From contig NC_064655.1 of the NCBI RefSeq assembly GCF_001723175.1, positions 1,736,001 to 1,800,000 of the forward strand: 64,000 nt of DNA, in the 5' to 3' direction. Made by a program: the position numbers and the translations under genes. How positions within the stretch are numbered: position 1 is the stretch's first letter; the number at the start of each line of letters is the position of its first letter. Positions 46,301 to 57,982 of the stretch are shown here, one piece after another. Source of the stretch: Penicillium oxalicum. Lineage: Eukaryota > Ascomycota > Eurotiomycetes > Eurotiales > Aspergillaceae. Under the pieces are notes generated by a model, which saw only the letters and a program-made list of their open reading frames with translations, did no database searches and had not been told where the DNA came from.

Positions 46301-48269
46301 AATACGGCCATTGGGTACAGCTCTCCTCACATGACCATGCCTTGCGCAAGGGCGTACCTTGACAGTCGGATTATTGATATGCAATATGCCCCAGACCATT
46401 TCAACAACCTCCACATTGGAATTTTCTCCTGTGTGGCACAAGACCACTGACATCACTATCTCTTGCGTTCTCTTCAAGATCGTGAGTCTCATATTTGTGG
46501 TTCATAGGGTGCACCCGTCCATGTGTTTCAACGTTGGCGACACATCTCCTTAGGTTTTCCACAGTGATTCACTGGTTGACATGGTTGGCTGTTCCATCAC
46601 GATACGGTGCCTGGTAATTTGAATACCGCCGCCCCCATTTTCCGCTGATCCCGTCAGGACTGGAGCACCAGAACCACTCAGCCCACACCCATGGAAAGCC
46701 TCGCGGGAGAGCCCCCTTGTTGCACCTCATGGGCATTGCAGTGCAAACTGCAGGTGACAGGAGAACCGGGTCAACCTTCAAAGGTATTGACCATACACAC
46801 GACTCGGTCGCGAGACATGGAATGTACTACGCAGGTTTGAAACTATGCTCACGACTCGCTTAACCTCGTCCTCACACGTAGTTCCAACGTACTACCGAGT
46901 CCTGACTCCTCCTATCCCATCATCCGATATGCTCATCGAGTCTCCAAGGGAACACCTGAACGGTGCGCCCGTGGACCGTGGCCCGTCTCACGAAGAGGAC
47001 GATCTGGAACGCGGAAGATCCAGAACACTTCAATCCATTTAATTTTAATTCTGATTAGTCTGTTTTAGGTCTGGGACAACCCCCTCCCCCCCATTACTTG
47101 ATTTTTATCTCATTTTGTTTTTCTTTTCTTTTTTTTTCTCTTTCCCCTTCGGTATCGCTTTTCCTCTTTTGGTTTCTTGACACCAGCAGGACTGACTTCC
47201 CCAATGAGAAGAGACTGAGAAGAGTAAAGGCTGTCAAGCATTTTGTTCCCCCCCCCAATAAACCCGATTGAAACTGATTCTGATTTTGATAATTTCAGTA
47301 TAATGGGGCCTAATATTTTAATTACTCTGACCCCCCGTTCGTCACTTTCTTTCCAGTACTGTAGAATGGTCCGTTTCGAGCCCCGTCTTTCCCCCCCCCC
47401 CCGTCCGTCCCCGATAGATCCAGTCATCAATACCCAAAACCCAACGCTAAGCGTCACCCTCAACGCTCGGGCGCTTTTTGTTTCCTCATTCCGCGCTTTC
47501 GTCTCGGACGCATCGCATTCTTGGACGAGGTTTCTCTCTCTCCTCTCGTCTCGCTCCTCTTCACATTCGTCGCTCCTTTGACCTCCCTTTGGCCCTCGTT
47601 GCCCTGTCTCTCTCTCTATCTTAACTAAACCAGGCACTGCCCTTAGCTCAAGGACCGACCACACTCCTTCGACCTTCACCTCGTCGCTCCATCAGTTGTC
47701 CTTCCGCCTATCCCATTCCTTTTCGAGTCCTGTTCGGTGTGATCGGTCTAATTTTCTCACCACCCTCCCCGGCATATGCTTGTCATTTGCCGGATTGACG
47801 CTCATTCTTCGGCCGACCGAAGCTATCTTGTCGACCAACAATTGGCAGCCATTCTGAAACACAGACACGACACCGGAGGTGCGCCGCAACTGCGCTTTTC
47901 AAGTTTCCACCACTGTGCCCTCCCCCTCCGCCGCCCGTCAGGAACAGTGCCGCTGTGAGGTCGTGACATACGGCGCTGCCAACTTCTGCCTGCCATCGTT
48001 AAATTTCAGTTGCAATTCTCGGTCATGCCGTTCACCGTCTTCCACTAAAGGCTTTTCAGTGAGTTCGATCTCGCGCACTCGGATGGGACGAGAGATGAAG
48101 AGAGAGAAAGAGAGAGAAACAAGAAAAACACTCAAGACTCATAAGACTAACGTGGCGGTGCTGGTTGCGTGAAGCCAATCCACTCAATTGCGCTTACTCG
48201 ACATCCACTGTGACAGCTGCGGGTTGATCCGCCAAAAAGGGACCCAACTCGCCATCTACACCACCCACA
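40303..48269. other. Gene-poor region, 8 kb
   Basis: Apart from the promoter of the Rossmann gene at the left and the long leader of the 1197-aa gene at the right (from about 47.1 kb, CT-rich, 12-C run at 47391-47402), I see no supported gene. Open frames at 43295-43954, 44373-44738 and overlapping both-strand frames around 45385-46078 have no family resemblance. A TAGGTACCTA palindrome sits at 43232-43241. No terminal inverted repeats or reverse-transcriptase fragments were recognised. Confidence 0.45.
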
Positions 48270-51200
48270 ATGCATCGCTTTCGAAAGAACAAGAAGGTCA
48301 AGGAGACCTCGGACGAGCTGGAGAAGGTCTCGTCAGCCTCAAGTTCGCCATTCAGCTTGAAGACCTCAAAAAAGAAGGATGATTCGGCGGAGTCTCAATT
48401 CGAATTGGACCTGTCGGACGCTCTGCCGTCGTCGGATGATTTTCGCACGAGTTTGCTCATGCCAAAGTTGTCGGCTCGGTTCAGCATGTTGCGAGAACAG
48501 GACGATCCGGACACCCTAGTCGGAAAGGCCAGTGACGATAGCGTCCTCTTTCCGAAACGGGCCTCGCGAGCGAACGTCTTTGGGAACAACGCCGGTCTCT
48601 TGACGGATATCGATGAGATTTCTTCCAATGATGGCAGTCGCCCTTCCATTGCCCTCGGACGGGCTGACTCGGACGCATCTGCATTCGATGGAGGACATGC
48701 GATCGATGATGACCGGTCACAGAGCGGCAGCATGATGAGCCGCGCTCGTCGCACCGAAGGGAACAACCTGTTCGGTGGCCGCCAAAAGGTCTATCGCATT
48801 CCGGTTCGATCCCCCGCAGGAACAGAAGCGGAGTCCACCGAGCCCAACCGGGGATTAGGCAAGTTTGTCTACGAGCATGACCTCAACATGTCGGCATTCC
48901 AAAAACTGCGGCTCAAGGAGAAAGAAGAGCAGCGGCTTGCGGAACAGAGTGCTCAGGCAGAGGCCGCTCAACAAACAGCGACGCTAGGACTCGAGGACAT
49001 GGGTTCTCTACCCGCAACTGCTTCTGGTCCTGCCACTGAAGCCTCTGCTTCAACTGTCGCAATGAATGCGGTTGACGAAGCCCCGCCCGCTGCTTCTCAA
49101 CCGTCGGTGGACTCCGACACCCCAAGCTCAGGAGACACTCGCTCCCCATCTGCCATGTCTAACCCTCGGAACGGATCAGTTCGTTCTCGGCGCTTGTACG
49201 GCCAGGGACTCAACCAAACCGCCCAGAACCAGCAATCATCGACTTTGAACCGCTTGGAAAATCTCAGTCGCCAGCGTGGATCGCCCACCCCCGATTCGCT
49301 CCCACTGAATCGCAATTTCTCCCGTTCCGCGGGCAGTCTTCGCGATCGCCTCCAGAAGCTGAACACCATTGAAACCACTACGACTCCCTTGCCGGTAAGC
49401 CCGCCCTCTTCGACCACATCCATCAAACCGCCTACGATCCCCGAGGATGCGACGACCGACCATCCCTTGCCATCGAGTACCGGCTCTGGAGTTATGCCTC
49501 CGCGAATTCCTCCATCAGATGAGGTGGACGAAAAGAATCGCCTCCTGGCAGCAGCCCTGAGTCCTGACGACCACGGAAAGGCGACTGCCATGGGCTTGTT
49601 CAACCGTGCTGCCACAGGGTTTGATGAGCAGCAGTTCATGCGCCGCCAATTGCAGATGCACCAAAGCCACAACCCTGCTTTCCCTCCGCAGCGACCACCC
49701 CCGATGAACCGCGCTTTGCCGCAGGAACCGACCAGTCGTGCTCGGGGTCTTTCCAAATCTAGCCATCGCTCTCGAGCTGAGTCGGCTTCATCCAATTACA
49801 GTAATGGTATCGGTCGATCTCGAGCATCCAGTGTCGAGGCCTCGCCCGGGCGACCTGGCATGACTACATTTTACGCCAACTCAACTGCGAGTAACTCTAC
49901 CGAGGACGTGGATGATCGCCGCTCATACGAAGTCTCGTCGGTGACCACGATGACTACGGATGCTGGCCACTCGTTGCACCAAACCAGCACTGCTTCAAAG
50001 CCTTCATCACCAACCAACGAGCCGCTGGAGACTCTTCCTGAAGTCAGGTACTCTGACTTGAGGGATCTCAAGCCCATTGAGGAGAGCCAAGACGTGAAAG
50101 AGCACGTCGCACCTGCCCAGACCGATGCGGCTACTCCTCAGCGGCCAGACTCGCCAACATTTGGACTGAACGGCTTCATCCGTTCTCACCTGCGCCAAGT
50201 TAGCGATCAGTCATCCATCTATCCGCCGCCTTCTCCGGGTCTCACACCAAAAGAGTCGGGCTCAACCTATCCTTCGGCAGGTGGTGCTGTCTCCGAAGTG
50301 AGTACTCCGGCGACCACGCCCGATGACACACTTTCGGGTCTCAATCAAAGTATCCCGGCAAGCCCAAAGGCTTCCTCACACCACTCTTCCGAGCATACCG
50401 CAAACCGCTCCAGCAGCGATTCCTCCAACACCAGCGCTGCGCATGGATCTGAATACATGCACTCAAATACAACGCATTGGAGAGATGAGCTCAACTACGG
50501 TCACCGTCGTGGTGCCAGCACCGAGACTCAGAGAGAACGTGAAGAATTCGAAATTGAGCTGGCAGAGCGCCGACGCAAGGTCCAGGAGAAGTTGCGGAGC
50601 GTAGCCGAGAGCGAAAGCCGATCCACCAGCCCTGTCCCCGGCAGACAGACCCCCGACATTGGCGGGATCAAGGCTGGTAATGCCTTCTCCATCCTGAAGC
50701 ACAAGGCCGGCAAACAGGGCATGGGTAAGCCTGACCTCAAGGGCATGATGTACGGCAACAACGCCGGCTCTACCCCCGCCCTCGTATCAGAGGATCAATG
50801 GCGCGAAGAAGACCGGCCCGGATTCAACTTTGGCCGTCATTCCAACTTTAGCTCTCCACATGTGGGAGCCGACCGACCAATTCGGTCTCGGGGGCCGACC
50901 GTCGGTCGTACTAGTAACGAAGAGTCTCGCGAATCAAGTCGCAGCCGCGGTCCATCCCCGCACAGTGGCTTCCGTTCTCGCTCCGGCTCTGACGCCTCCG
51001 GTCGGTCCAAGAGCCGCACTCGCTATCGCGAGCGTGATGACTTGGAGACCGTGGATGAAGCGGCCTGTGCGCCCCACGGCACCTTTGTGATCCCCGACAA
51101 TTATCGGCCTCCATTGGTACCCAGCTCAACACGTGCCTCGGCCGATGGCGAGTCTTTGACATACAATCGCTCCACCTCCGCCGCATCGGGTCGATACCGC

Positions 51201-51863
51201 AGCACCAGTCGCTCGGGTGCCTCAAACTTCCAATACGAGCGACCATTCGCGTATCCGCCAACACAGGCTTCCGCCATGATTGGGGCCCCTCCGCGAGCAC
51301 CCCCTGCTGCCCCTGCATACTCGGCGAATGCCACTCCTCCGCTCGTCGAAGAGCAGTCACCCGCTGTGAATCACTCCGCGACTGTAAGCAGTGCTCATTC
51401 TCTGCCTCAGCGAGGACCAGCCACCAATTTGCTACAGAAACGCAGCGTCAACAAGAAGCTCATCTCTGAGCCAACTTTGGTATCGTCCACGTCCAATGTG
51501 CCTCTCGTTGGTCTGCCCGTGAGCAGCTCAACCTCCTCCGCTTCTTCGCAGCAAGGAGTCACCCCGCCCCCGCTGCCCCCTATGAACCCTCGACGCCGTC
51601 GGGGCACCCAAACTATTCTGAGTGCTTTCAAGTCCGACAAGCATGATTCGCGGGCACCCTCCCCGGCCCCCAGCATGTCCGACGAGCAAAGTTATTTCCC
51701 TGATGATGAAAAGCGCCCGCGCTCGCGTAATCGTTTACGCAAATCTACAAGTGAAACTGGCAGCCTCCACGCACGAGCCCGTCAGGAAGCTCCCCCTGTC
51801 CCAGTCCCAGCTCTGCCTCAGACCACCCCACCACCAATTCCCGTCAACGGTGGGATGTTCTGA
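48270..51863 (+). CDS. Large disordered Pezizomycotina protein, 1197 aa
   Basis: An intact single-exon frame. The basic start MHRFRKNKKVKETSDELEKV is followed by the best conserved block: ALPSSDDFRTSLLMPKLSAR, FSMLREQDDPDTLVGKASDD and SVLFPKRASR. Further islands are GNNLFGGRQKVYRIPV, LNMSAFQKLRLKEKEEQRLA and FGLNGFIRSHLRQVSDQSSI. Others are YPPPSPGLTP, a coiled segment TQREREEFEIELAERRRKVQ and GNAFSILKHKAGKQGMGKPD. The rest is Ser/Pro/Thr-rich and disordered; the tail is PPPIPVNGGMF. From memory, a protein with this start and SSDDFRTSLLMPxLSARFSM block is conserved across filamentous ascomycetes without a known function. There is no membrane segment or signal peptide. Poly-Pro and many SP/TP sites suggest a phosphorylated scaffold. 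An upstream ATG at 47776 opens a 60-codon frame in the probable leader. Confidence 0.88.
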   Translation: MHRFRKNKKVKETSDELEKVSSASSSPFSLKTSKKKDDSAESQFELDLSDALPSSDDFRTSLLMPKLSARFSMLREQDDPDTLVGKASDDSVLFPKRASRANVFGNNAGLLTDIDEISSNDGSRPSIALGRADSDASAFDGGHAIDDDRSQSGSMMSRARRTEGNNLFGGRQKVYRIPVRSPAGTEAESTEPNRGLGKFVYEHDLNMSAFQKLRLKEKEEQRLAEQSAQAEAAQQTATLGLEDMGSLPATASGPATEASASTVAMNAVDEAPPAASQPSVDSDTPSSGDTRSPSAMSNPRNGSVRSRRLYGQGLNQTAQNQQSSTLNRLENLSRQRGSPTPDSLPLNRNFSRSAGSLRDRLQKLNTIETTTTPLPVSPPSSTTSIKPPTIPEDATTDHPLPSSTGSGVMPPRIPPSDEVDEKNRLLAAALSPDDHGKATAMGLFNRAATGFDEQQFMRRQLQMHQSHNPAFPPQRPPPMNRALPQEPTSRARGLSKSSHRSRAESASSNYSNGIGRSRASSVEASPGRPGMTTFYANSTASNSTEDVDDRRSYEVSSVTTMTTDAGHSLHQTSTASKPSSPTNEPLETLPEVRYSDLRDLKPIEESQDVKEHVAPAQTDAATPQRPDSPTFGLNGFIRSHLRQVSDQSSIYPPPSPGLTPKESGSTYPSAGGAVSEVSTPATTPDDTLSGLNQSIPASPKASSHHSSEHTANRSSSDSSNTSAAHGSEYMHSNTTHWRDELNYGHRRGASTETQREREEFEIELAERRRKVQEKLRSVAESESRSTSPVPGRQTPDIGGIKAGNAFSILKHKAGKQGMGKPDLKGMMYGNNAGSTPALVSEDQWREEDRPGFNFGRHSNFSSPHVGADRPIRSRGPTVGRTSNEESRESSRSRGPSPHSGFRSRSGSDASGRSKSRTRYRERDDLETVDEAACAPHGTFVIPDNYRPPLVPSSTRASADGESLTYNRSTSAASGRYRSTSRSGASNFQYERPFAYPPTQASAMIGAPPRAPPAAPAYSANATPPLVEEQSPAVNHSATVSSAHSLPQRGPATNLLQKRSVNKKLISEPTLVSSTSNVPLVGLPVSSSTSSASSQQGVTPPPLPPMNPRRRRGTQTILSAFKSDKHDSRAPSPAPSMSDEQSYFPDDEKRPRSRNRLRKSTSETGSLHARARQEAPPVPVPALPQTTPPPIPVNGGMF

Positions 51864-53571
51864 GAAGACTGGTTATCGTTCTCTCTATGCTTTCCTTCAT
51901 CTATATCTATTCAAGGCTTTTTCCTTGCCCTCTATTTTCCTTGGATCTTCCCGTTCTTCCCTTGCCCTTCACTTTCTTTTTCTTTTCTTCTCTTTTTTTT
52001 TACTGTTTTGTCACTCTGGGCTGTCTATCATTTCCTTTCTCCTCATACTCTTTACGACTATATACCACCTGGTGCATTTCTTGAGCGTCTCCGATCTTTC
52101 AATACCTATCGTCTTGGTCAATGTTCTTCTGCCTTACTTCAATATCCATGAAACAGTTTAACATGACCCCGGTCCTCTTCGAAGCTCATAGGATTAACAT
52201 AGAATGCTTTCGACTCTCGTACTGGAATAAGCTGCTGTTCATTCCAAAAGAGATGAGTCAAACCAGTCTCGTAATTCTCAGTTTGTAATTGAAGATTGTT
52301 TCGGAAGCGCGAGCAGTAACGTAAGTGCTAACCGGCTGTCTGCATGTGAGATGCGTCTCGTTAGCATGCAGTGCGTGCGGTGAGCTATCGCCAACTATGG
52401 GTTGCTTAGGCAGCCAAGCCCTGAGCTCAAATTATCCGGAACTTTGTATCTTCCCCTTCAACTGATTACGAGCAAGCTCGCTCATACTAATGTAGCTGTC
52501 GCCTATTATTCTTTTCCCTACTTCTTTTTTCCCATCAAAGCTACAAGTGCACAGAAAGAGTTCTTGCGTTTCATGGGTAAGTGTCTTGGATACTGCACTA
52601 TGTTGTTCAAATTTCATACATTACGTTAGTATCAAGTTGTACTCTTTTTACTAATTATCTGAATAGAATGGTAAACGTATTGCTAGAAGCCCTTGTATCA
52701 GTGATTTTCCCGTACGATTTCTATCAGGCTCATGGAGTGCGTGAGCAAAAGAAATGTTCTTCTTTACAACGGCGTTTTTTTTTGGCTATCCGTCAAGTGG
52801 AGTCAAATTAAGGTGAGCACGTGGCAGAGAATAGAATCACGTGATGACACAAGCCCTGGGAGATCGACATGAAGTATAAAATTGAGTACGTCTTTAGTTC
52901 TGCAAATTAGCTCGCTTTCGCTTCTGGAAGGTCAGCAAACCAGATTAATCTCTTCATAGAAATTTGATTATATTCATGACTTTGAAATCTCCGGCCTATC
53001 ATCATATGTAGCGAGAAAGAACTGTTGAATTGTCTAGTGAAAAGACTGAAGCGGGTTAACTGGTCTACTAAGGGTGAAGAATTCATAATGAGATTGTTTC
53101 TGCACTGTGTGGCGTTTGAAACTATGTAATCTTTCAATAGTCTTCTGGTCTGTTCCGGCTCCCAATGTAGTATCCAATGGAAAGCTCTTGGCAGTCAACG
53201 AGTCGTTGCCTTGGGCGCCGAGAATGCGATGACATCGTCGGGTTACGCGGAATTGGTCTACTTATTCGAGTCGTTTGCTATTCAGAACCCTCTAGACATA
53301 GTGTACGCGCCTCAAAAAGGTAACTGGTAAACGAAATTCGACGACATAAGCGATCTCGGTCTCGATATAAAACTGCTGCTTCGTGGCCTCTCCCTGTCTC
53401 TCCCTCTTCTCTTCTCCACCACCCTTCTTCCATTTTACCACGCACCTTTATCAATTTTCTTCAAAAACTCTCACTTACAGCTCTGGTTTTTGCTTCAAGA
53501 TACTATTTGAACAAAAACTCTTTTTTTATTTCTCATCTAACTCGTACTTCTGTACTTGGGCTTTGGATGAC
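51864..53571. other. Spacer, 1.7 kb, and promoter of the BTB-like gene
   Basis: T-rich 3' region, then AT-rich non-coding sequence. Two CACGTG boxes, 52818-52823 and 52838-52843, lie exactly 20 bp apart, about 550 bp before the TATA box. Confidence 0.5.
53366..53372 (+). promoter_or_regulatory. TATA box of the BTB-like gene
   Basis: TATAAAA about 200 bp upstream of the start codon at 53572, followed by a CT-rich leader. The position fits a start site near 53395. Confidence 0.5.
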
Positions 53572-56500
53572 ATGGCTCCCCTACTTACAGCACGTGCTCG
53601 TGCCCGTGCACAGCAAGAGAGGGAAGCCTCACGGCACTGGACTGATAGACTCCCCCCAGACCTTCGAGTGGCCTGGGGCTTCAGCTCTCAGCATCCGACT
53701 GAGCAATCACCTCAGCAAAACAATCCCCAAGTCACGCGTTGCCCCACCATCCCACGCTCACCTTTGGTCTCTGACCTTCCCTCTCAGTCTGACTCTTCTT
53801 CCTTCACCCACCCTCCTTCATACCCATTTCACAACGAAGCTGCTTCAACAGAGCATCTCGAATATCAGCCAGACAGAATCTTCACTGCTCACACTGCCCA
53901 TTTACCCCCTTTCCCTGCTCAGTCTTTCTCATTTTCTCTGTCACCCACTGAGCCTTACTCACCCACCCGGTCAAGCCAGCAGCTTTTCTGCTCCAACGAG
54001 GAGCCCTCTGGTGAGACTTTTGATAACAACCGATCTCTCCCTCCCCTGGAAAACTGCCCCCCGCTTCCACCGATTTCTTCTATCATTCCTGACTCCAAGA
54101 GTCCGCCTCCTCCTTACTGTGAGGCTCGTGAGTTGGAACTTGAACTTGCAAGCGAACTTGTACAGTTCTCAGAGAGTAGTGGAAAGCATCCCCAGTACGT
54201 TACAATTCCGCTTGAAGGAGACGAGAAGACTGTTGTTGACTTTGTTGGCTTTCTTCCTAGTCCCAGTCACGTCGAGGTCCCCGCCGAAACCGAAGGCAAC
54301 GACGCAAACGGCTCAAAACAGAAAGACGTGACGACCGAAGCCTCTGTTGCCTCTGTTGCCTCTGAGGACCCTATCGACCGTTTTCTGGGTCCCGCAGACG
54401 AGACTCCCTCTTGGGTTCCTCGACCTTTAGCAAAAGAGGTCGTTGAGCCAGGTATGTTCATCTCACTTCTCAACTCTCAGATGACACTCGCTAATGCGTG
54501 TCTTTTCAGATCACATCGTCTCGACTACCGAGATCTCTGCCCCTGAGACCCGTGGTCAGAGTAAGTTGATATCATATCATGCTTCTCACCTTACATCCAC
54601 TAACCAACATTGCACACAGGCCCTGCCCTTTCTGCGTCGTCTTCTCTTGACGTCGCCGTCCCCTCCCTCGAGCTCCCGAAACGGGTTCGTTGCCGAAGTG
54701 CCCGGCAAAGAAAGAAGAACAGAAAGGCGCGCAAGATGGGCAACTCGGTAGTTGCCAACCGGGTCTCCGGCTCCCGCCCCGAGACCCCCGACAAGCCGGA
54801 CACCGACATTGTCCGCACCCTTTCTCCCGTCGCTTCTCCCGCGGGCCAGGCCACCGCTCCAGAGGGCCGCCGCAACAACAAGAAGAAGAAGCCCAAGCGG
54901 ACTGGGAAGAAGAAGGATGTACGCAATGCCGAGCCAGTCGGCACAGCCCTTCCCGAGGCATCCACGGAGCCTCAAAGCGCGGTCCTGGCGTCGCCTAGTT
55001 TGGAGTCAGGCATCTCTTTGGAGGTGTCTCCTCTTGAGATGGAGAACGTTGGGCCGTGTGTCGTGGATACGGACTCGTGGCGCCGGCACAAGCTGGCTCA
55101 GATGGAGGAGAAGGAGGACGAGGAGGCTGGTCAAGAGGCCGCCTTGCTCGAGACCACCACGCCCGATGGTGGTGCTACCGCTCACTCTCGTCAAATGAGT
55201 GAGAGCAGTAGCTTTCAAACGCCGATGCAAGGTCAATCGGTGTCCGTTCAGCGCTCGCAGGAAGATGATCACAACGCCGGGTCTGGTCAACCCTTGTTCG
55301 ACGTCAATGCTGGTGCTTCCTGGGCCCAACCGATCTCTTTGTGCAGCTTCTTGCCTGCCTGTGGCTGCCACAACAACCCAAGCAGTCGCCGCCACACCTG
55401 CTGTTGCACTCATGGCGCAGCTGAGTGCTGGTTCTACCCCGTCCCTCCCTTGGTGGTTCCTGATGCCGCCCCCCAACAGTCTGTTGTTCCGGCTGCCTTG
55501 CACGAAGAGGCAAGTCGCGTGTCCCAGTCAGCGAGTCCCGAGTCAAGCTTGGGCGAGCCTTCTAGTGAGCCCCTCACCAATCACGAGGGCTCATTCTCTG
55601 TCGACGAGGCTTGCTTCAGCCAGAGCTTCAGCCAGGCTGACCTTCAATCACCCAGCCTGTACTTCGACGCTGAGATGATTCACTCCGCGTCCGACGCCGA
55701 GACTGCTGCCGAGACCCGAGCTCAGGGCTCTGCCGTCATGGCCAGTGAGAAGTCCATTCATGCCAATCAGGCTGAAACCGCTGGGTCCCTGGCCTTCCAG
55801 ACCGAGCACGTCAAGTCGCTGTTCGGCAACCCCGAGTTTGCGGACATGCAGCTCCTGTTGAGTCCTGTCTCCCAGTGGGCTCCGGTCGCCTACCCCCTGC
55901 ACAAGGCGATCATCGCAGCAAGTCCGTTCCTGCACAGCGTGATGGCAGCTCGGAGACACTACCAAGGACCAGTTGACTGTATCCGAGCGCTCACTGGCAC
56001 CTCATTCTCCTCCTCCGTCGCGTTCGCCATGGCCCTTCGTACCCTGTACGGCCACCCTTTGGTGAACAACGAGACCCTTCGCATGGTGACCTTGCAAGGT
56101 CTAGGAATTTCGGAGAGCGAAACCTCGCCTTCTTTCTCGTTGGAGCGCGCAATGGTCGACTTTGCCCTCTGCTACGCTGCTTCCGGTGCTTTCCTTGCCC
56201 GCCACGAGATCAACAAACGCGGTATCGATCTGGCCATCAGCCACCTTTCCTGGGAGACTGCCGAGGTAGTTCTCAATTTTGGCATCAATCCAGCCAGCTA
56301 CATGGTCACCTGTCCTGATGTGTCTTTCACTCCCATGACTTTCGCCGGCTCCTGGTCGTCTTTCCACTATGGCTATCAAGTGCCCACTTTTCCATCTGTT
56401 GAAATTGACCACTTCCATGACTTCCGACATGTGCAGGCCAAACGGGCTCAAACAGCCGCATTCCGGTTCATCTCTGGCGCCATCACCCCAAGCTTCAAGC

Positions 56501-57210
56501 TTTATCATCGCGCCCAGGCACGCTTCACTCCAAATCGCATTCCTGCTTCTCTACACACTCTTCCAAGATCCTTTTGTACCAACTTCCGTCTTGAGGAGAT
56601 ACAATTCGGCAGCATGCCTTCCTACACAGACCTTCGCCCTACCGATCCTGCCATTCTCGTTCCCTCGGCTATGTTGATCACTCTCCCATATCGTGTTCTC
56701 CGGGGTCTGACCACCTTTATGAACACTCAAGGCAATCTGACCAACGAGCTTCTTGAGGAAGTGATGGACGTACGCGAAGAACGCCGTTTGCATGCACTGC
56801 GCGTGGCCATTCATCGTGGACATTCCCGGGTCCATCCTGATACCTGGGAAGAGCTGGGATACCAGGAGTTTATGAATTACAACGGCTCCTGGGTCAATCG
56901 TGAATGGATTGAGCGTCCTGCGCCTGGCCGAGTTCGAGTCGGACATACAGTGCCGTTTGCTCACCTGATGACTCCTCTAAACACAACCGACCATGCGGAA
57001 CCGACCAGCACAAGCACTGCTGAGGCCGGGGGCAGCAACGACGTCAGAAACACGGCCAACAACGATGGTGAACATATGCGGACCCCTTACCTCCCAAACC
57101 AGGAATCTGGCTATTCCTCTTCTTCTTCTCTTCCTTCTGCCACCCCCTCTGCCGATAGCCATCTCACATGGGAGAATGACTCCCCCCTCTGGACCGTCCA
57201 TACCATCTAA
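53572..57210 (+). CDS. Large protein with BTB/POZ-like segment, 1173 aa
   Basis: Three exons, 53572-54451, 54510-54560 and 54620-57210, join in phase. The ATG at 53572 (MAPLLTARARARAQQE) is the first after the TATA box. Residues 1-600 are low-complexity: Pro/Ser-rich, then a strongly basic patch RQRKKNRKARK and NNKKKKPKRTGKKK that could be a nuclear signal. A short cysteine cluster CGCHNNPSSRRHTCCCTHG follows. From about 710, FQTEHVKSLFGNPEFADMQL and YPLHKAIIAASPFLHSVM read like a BTB/POZ core (adhesion-type dimer domain, often in ubiquitin-ligase adaptors). A folded helical region of ~350 residues follows, with EEVMDVREERRLHALRVAIH and WEELGYQEFMNYNGSWVNRE. I do not recognise a named family. 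The second exon is only 51 nt. Fungal BTB-like proteins of this size are common and mostly uncharacterised. Confidence 0.82.
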
Positions 57211-57982
57211 CCCTCAGAGATGGTCTCTTTCTCACACCACTTTCACCTCTTTTCTTCCCTTCTCTTTCCTGGGTCTTTCGACTCAAGATCTTGCCAGCGA
57301 TGAACTGTACGAATAACGAATAAGAAAGGTGGATGGGATGTCTACAAGTCATCATCACCTCCACAGACGATTATGAGACCACGATGAATACGATCAGACG
57401 ATACGCGGATATGTGGAAAGGGTCTGGCGTTTTACAGGATTTGCTTCTTCTGCTTCTTCTGATTTTTTGATTTTTTCTCTCTCTGATTTTTCATGAACAT
57501 GTACAATATTATCACAAGTGCACGGGTCTCTGAAGAACCGGTGAATAATCCAGGTTTTTTTGATTGAATCTTGCGCAGAGTCACTTGTAGAGTTTCTCGT
57601 AGATATTGTAAGTGAAGAGAGGTCTTTGATGTGTGAAGCCACCATCATATTTACGAGTTTCTCACTTTTGCTCGAAAGATATGCAAGGAGTCTTGATCTA
57701 GCGGTTCGCCACGACAAGTCAAGCACAATCGTATATCTCATTCCATTGGTATCATCAATTACACTCATGTTCTCTTGAAACGGCGGTCACGGGCAGTCGC
57801 TTTTAGCTTACTGAAGTTATCCCCGACAAGACCGGTCTCTGTCTAAGTATGATAAAATCAAAACAGAAGAAAAAAGCCAAGGGAAATCCAAACGTCCCAT
57901 TCGTTTTCTTTTCTCCCCCCCCCCCCCCCCCTCTCTGCCTCCAAGTCTAAAAGTCTAGATTTTGCGTTGTATGCAGAGAACT
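57211..57982. other. Convergent 3' region, no gene seen
   Basis: Between the BTB-like gene and the reductase gene, which point toward each other. It contains TTCTTC-rich sequence and the C17 tract. Confidence 0.5.
57915..57931. repeat. C17 homopolymer
   Basis: Seventeen C in a row, just past the 3' end of the minus-strand reductase gene (G17 in that direction). Confidence 0.85.

Noticed and set aside
53507..54331. 274-codon frame overlapping the start of the BTB-like gene in another frame
   Set aside because: It begins between TATA box and the real ATG but has no splice continuation, while the other frame joins through two introns in phase.
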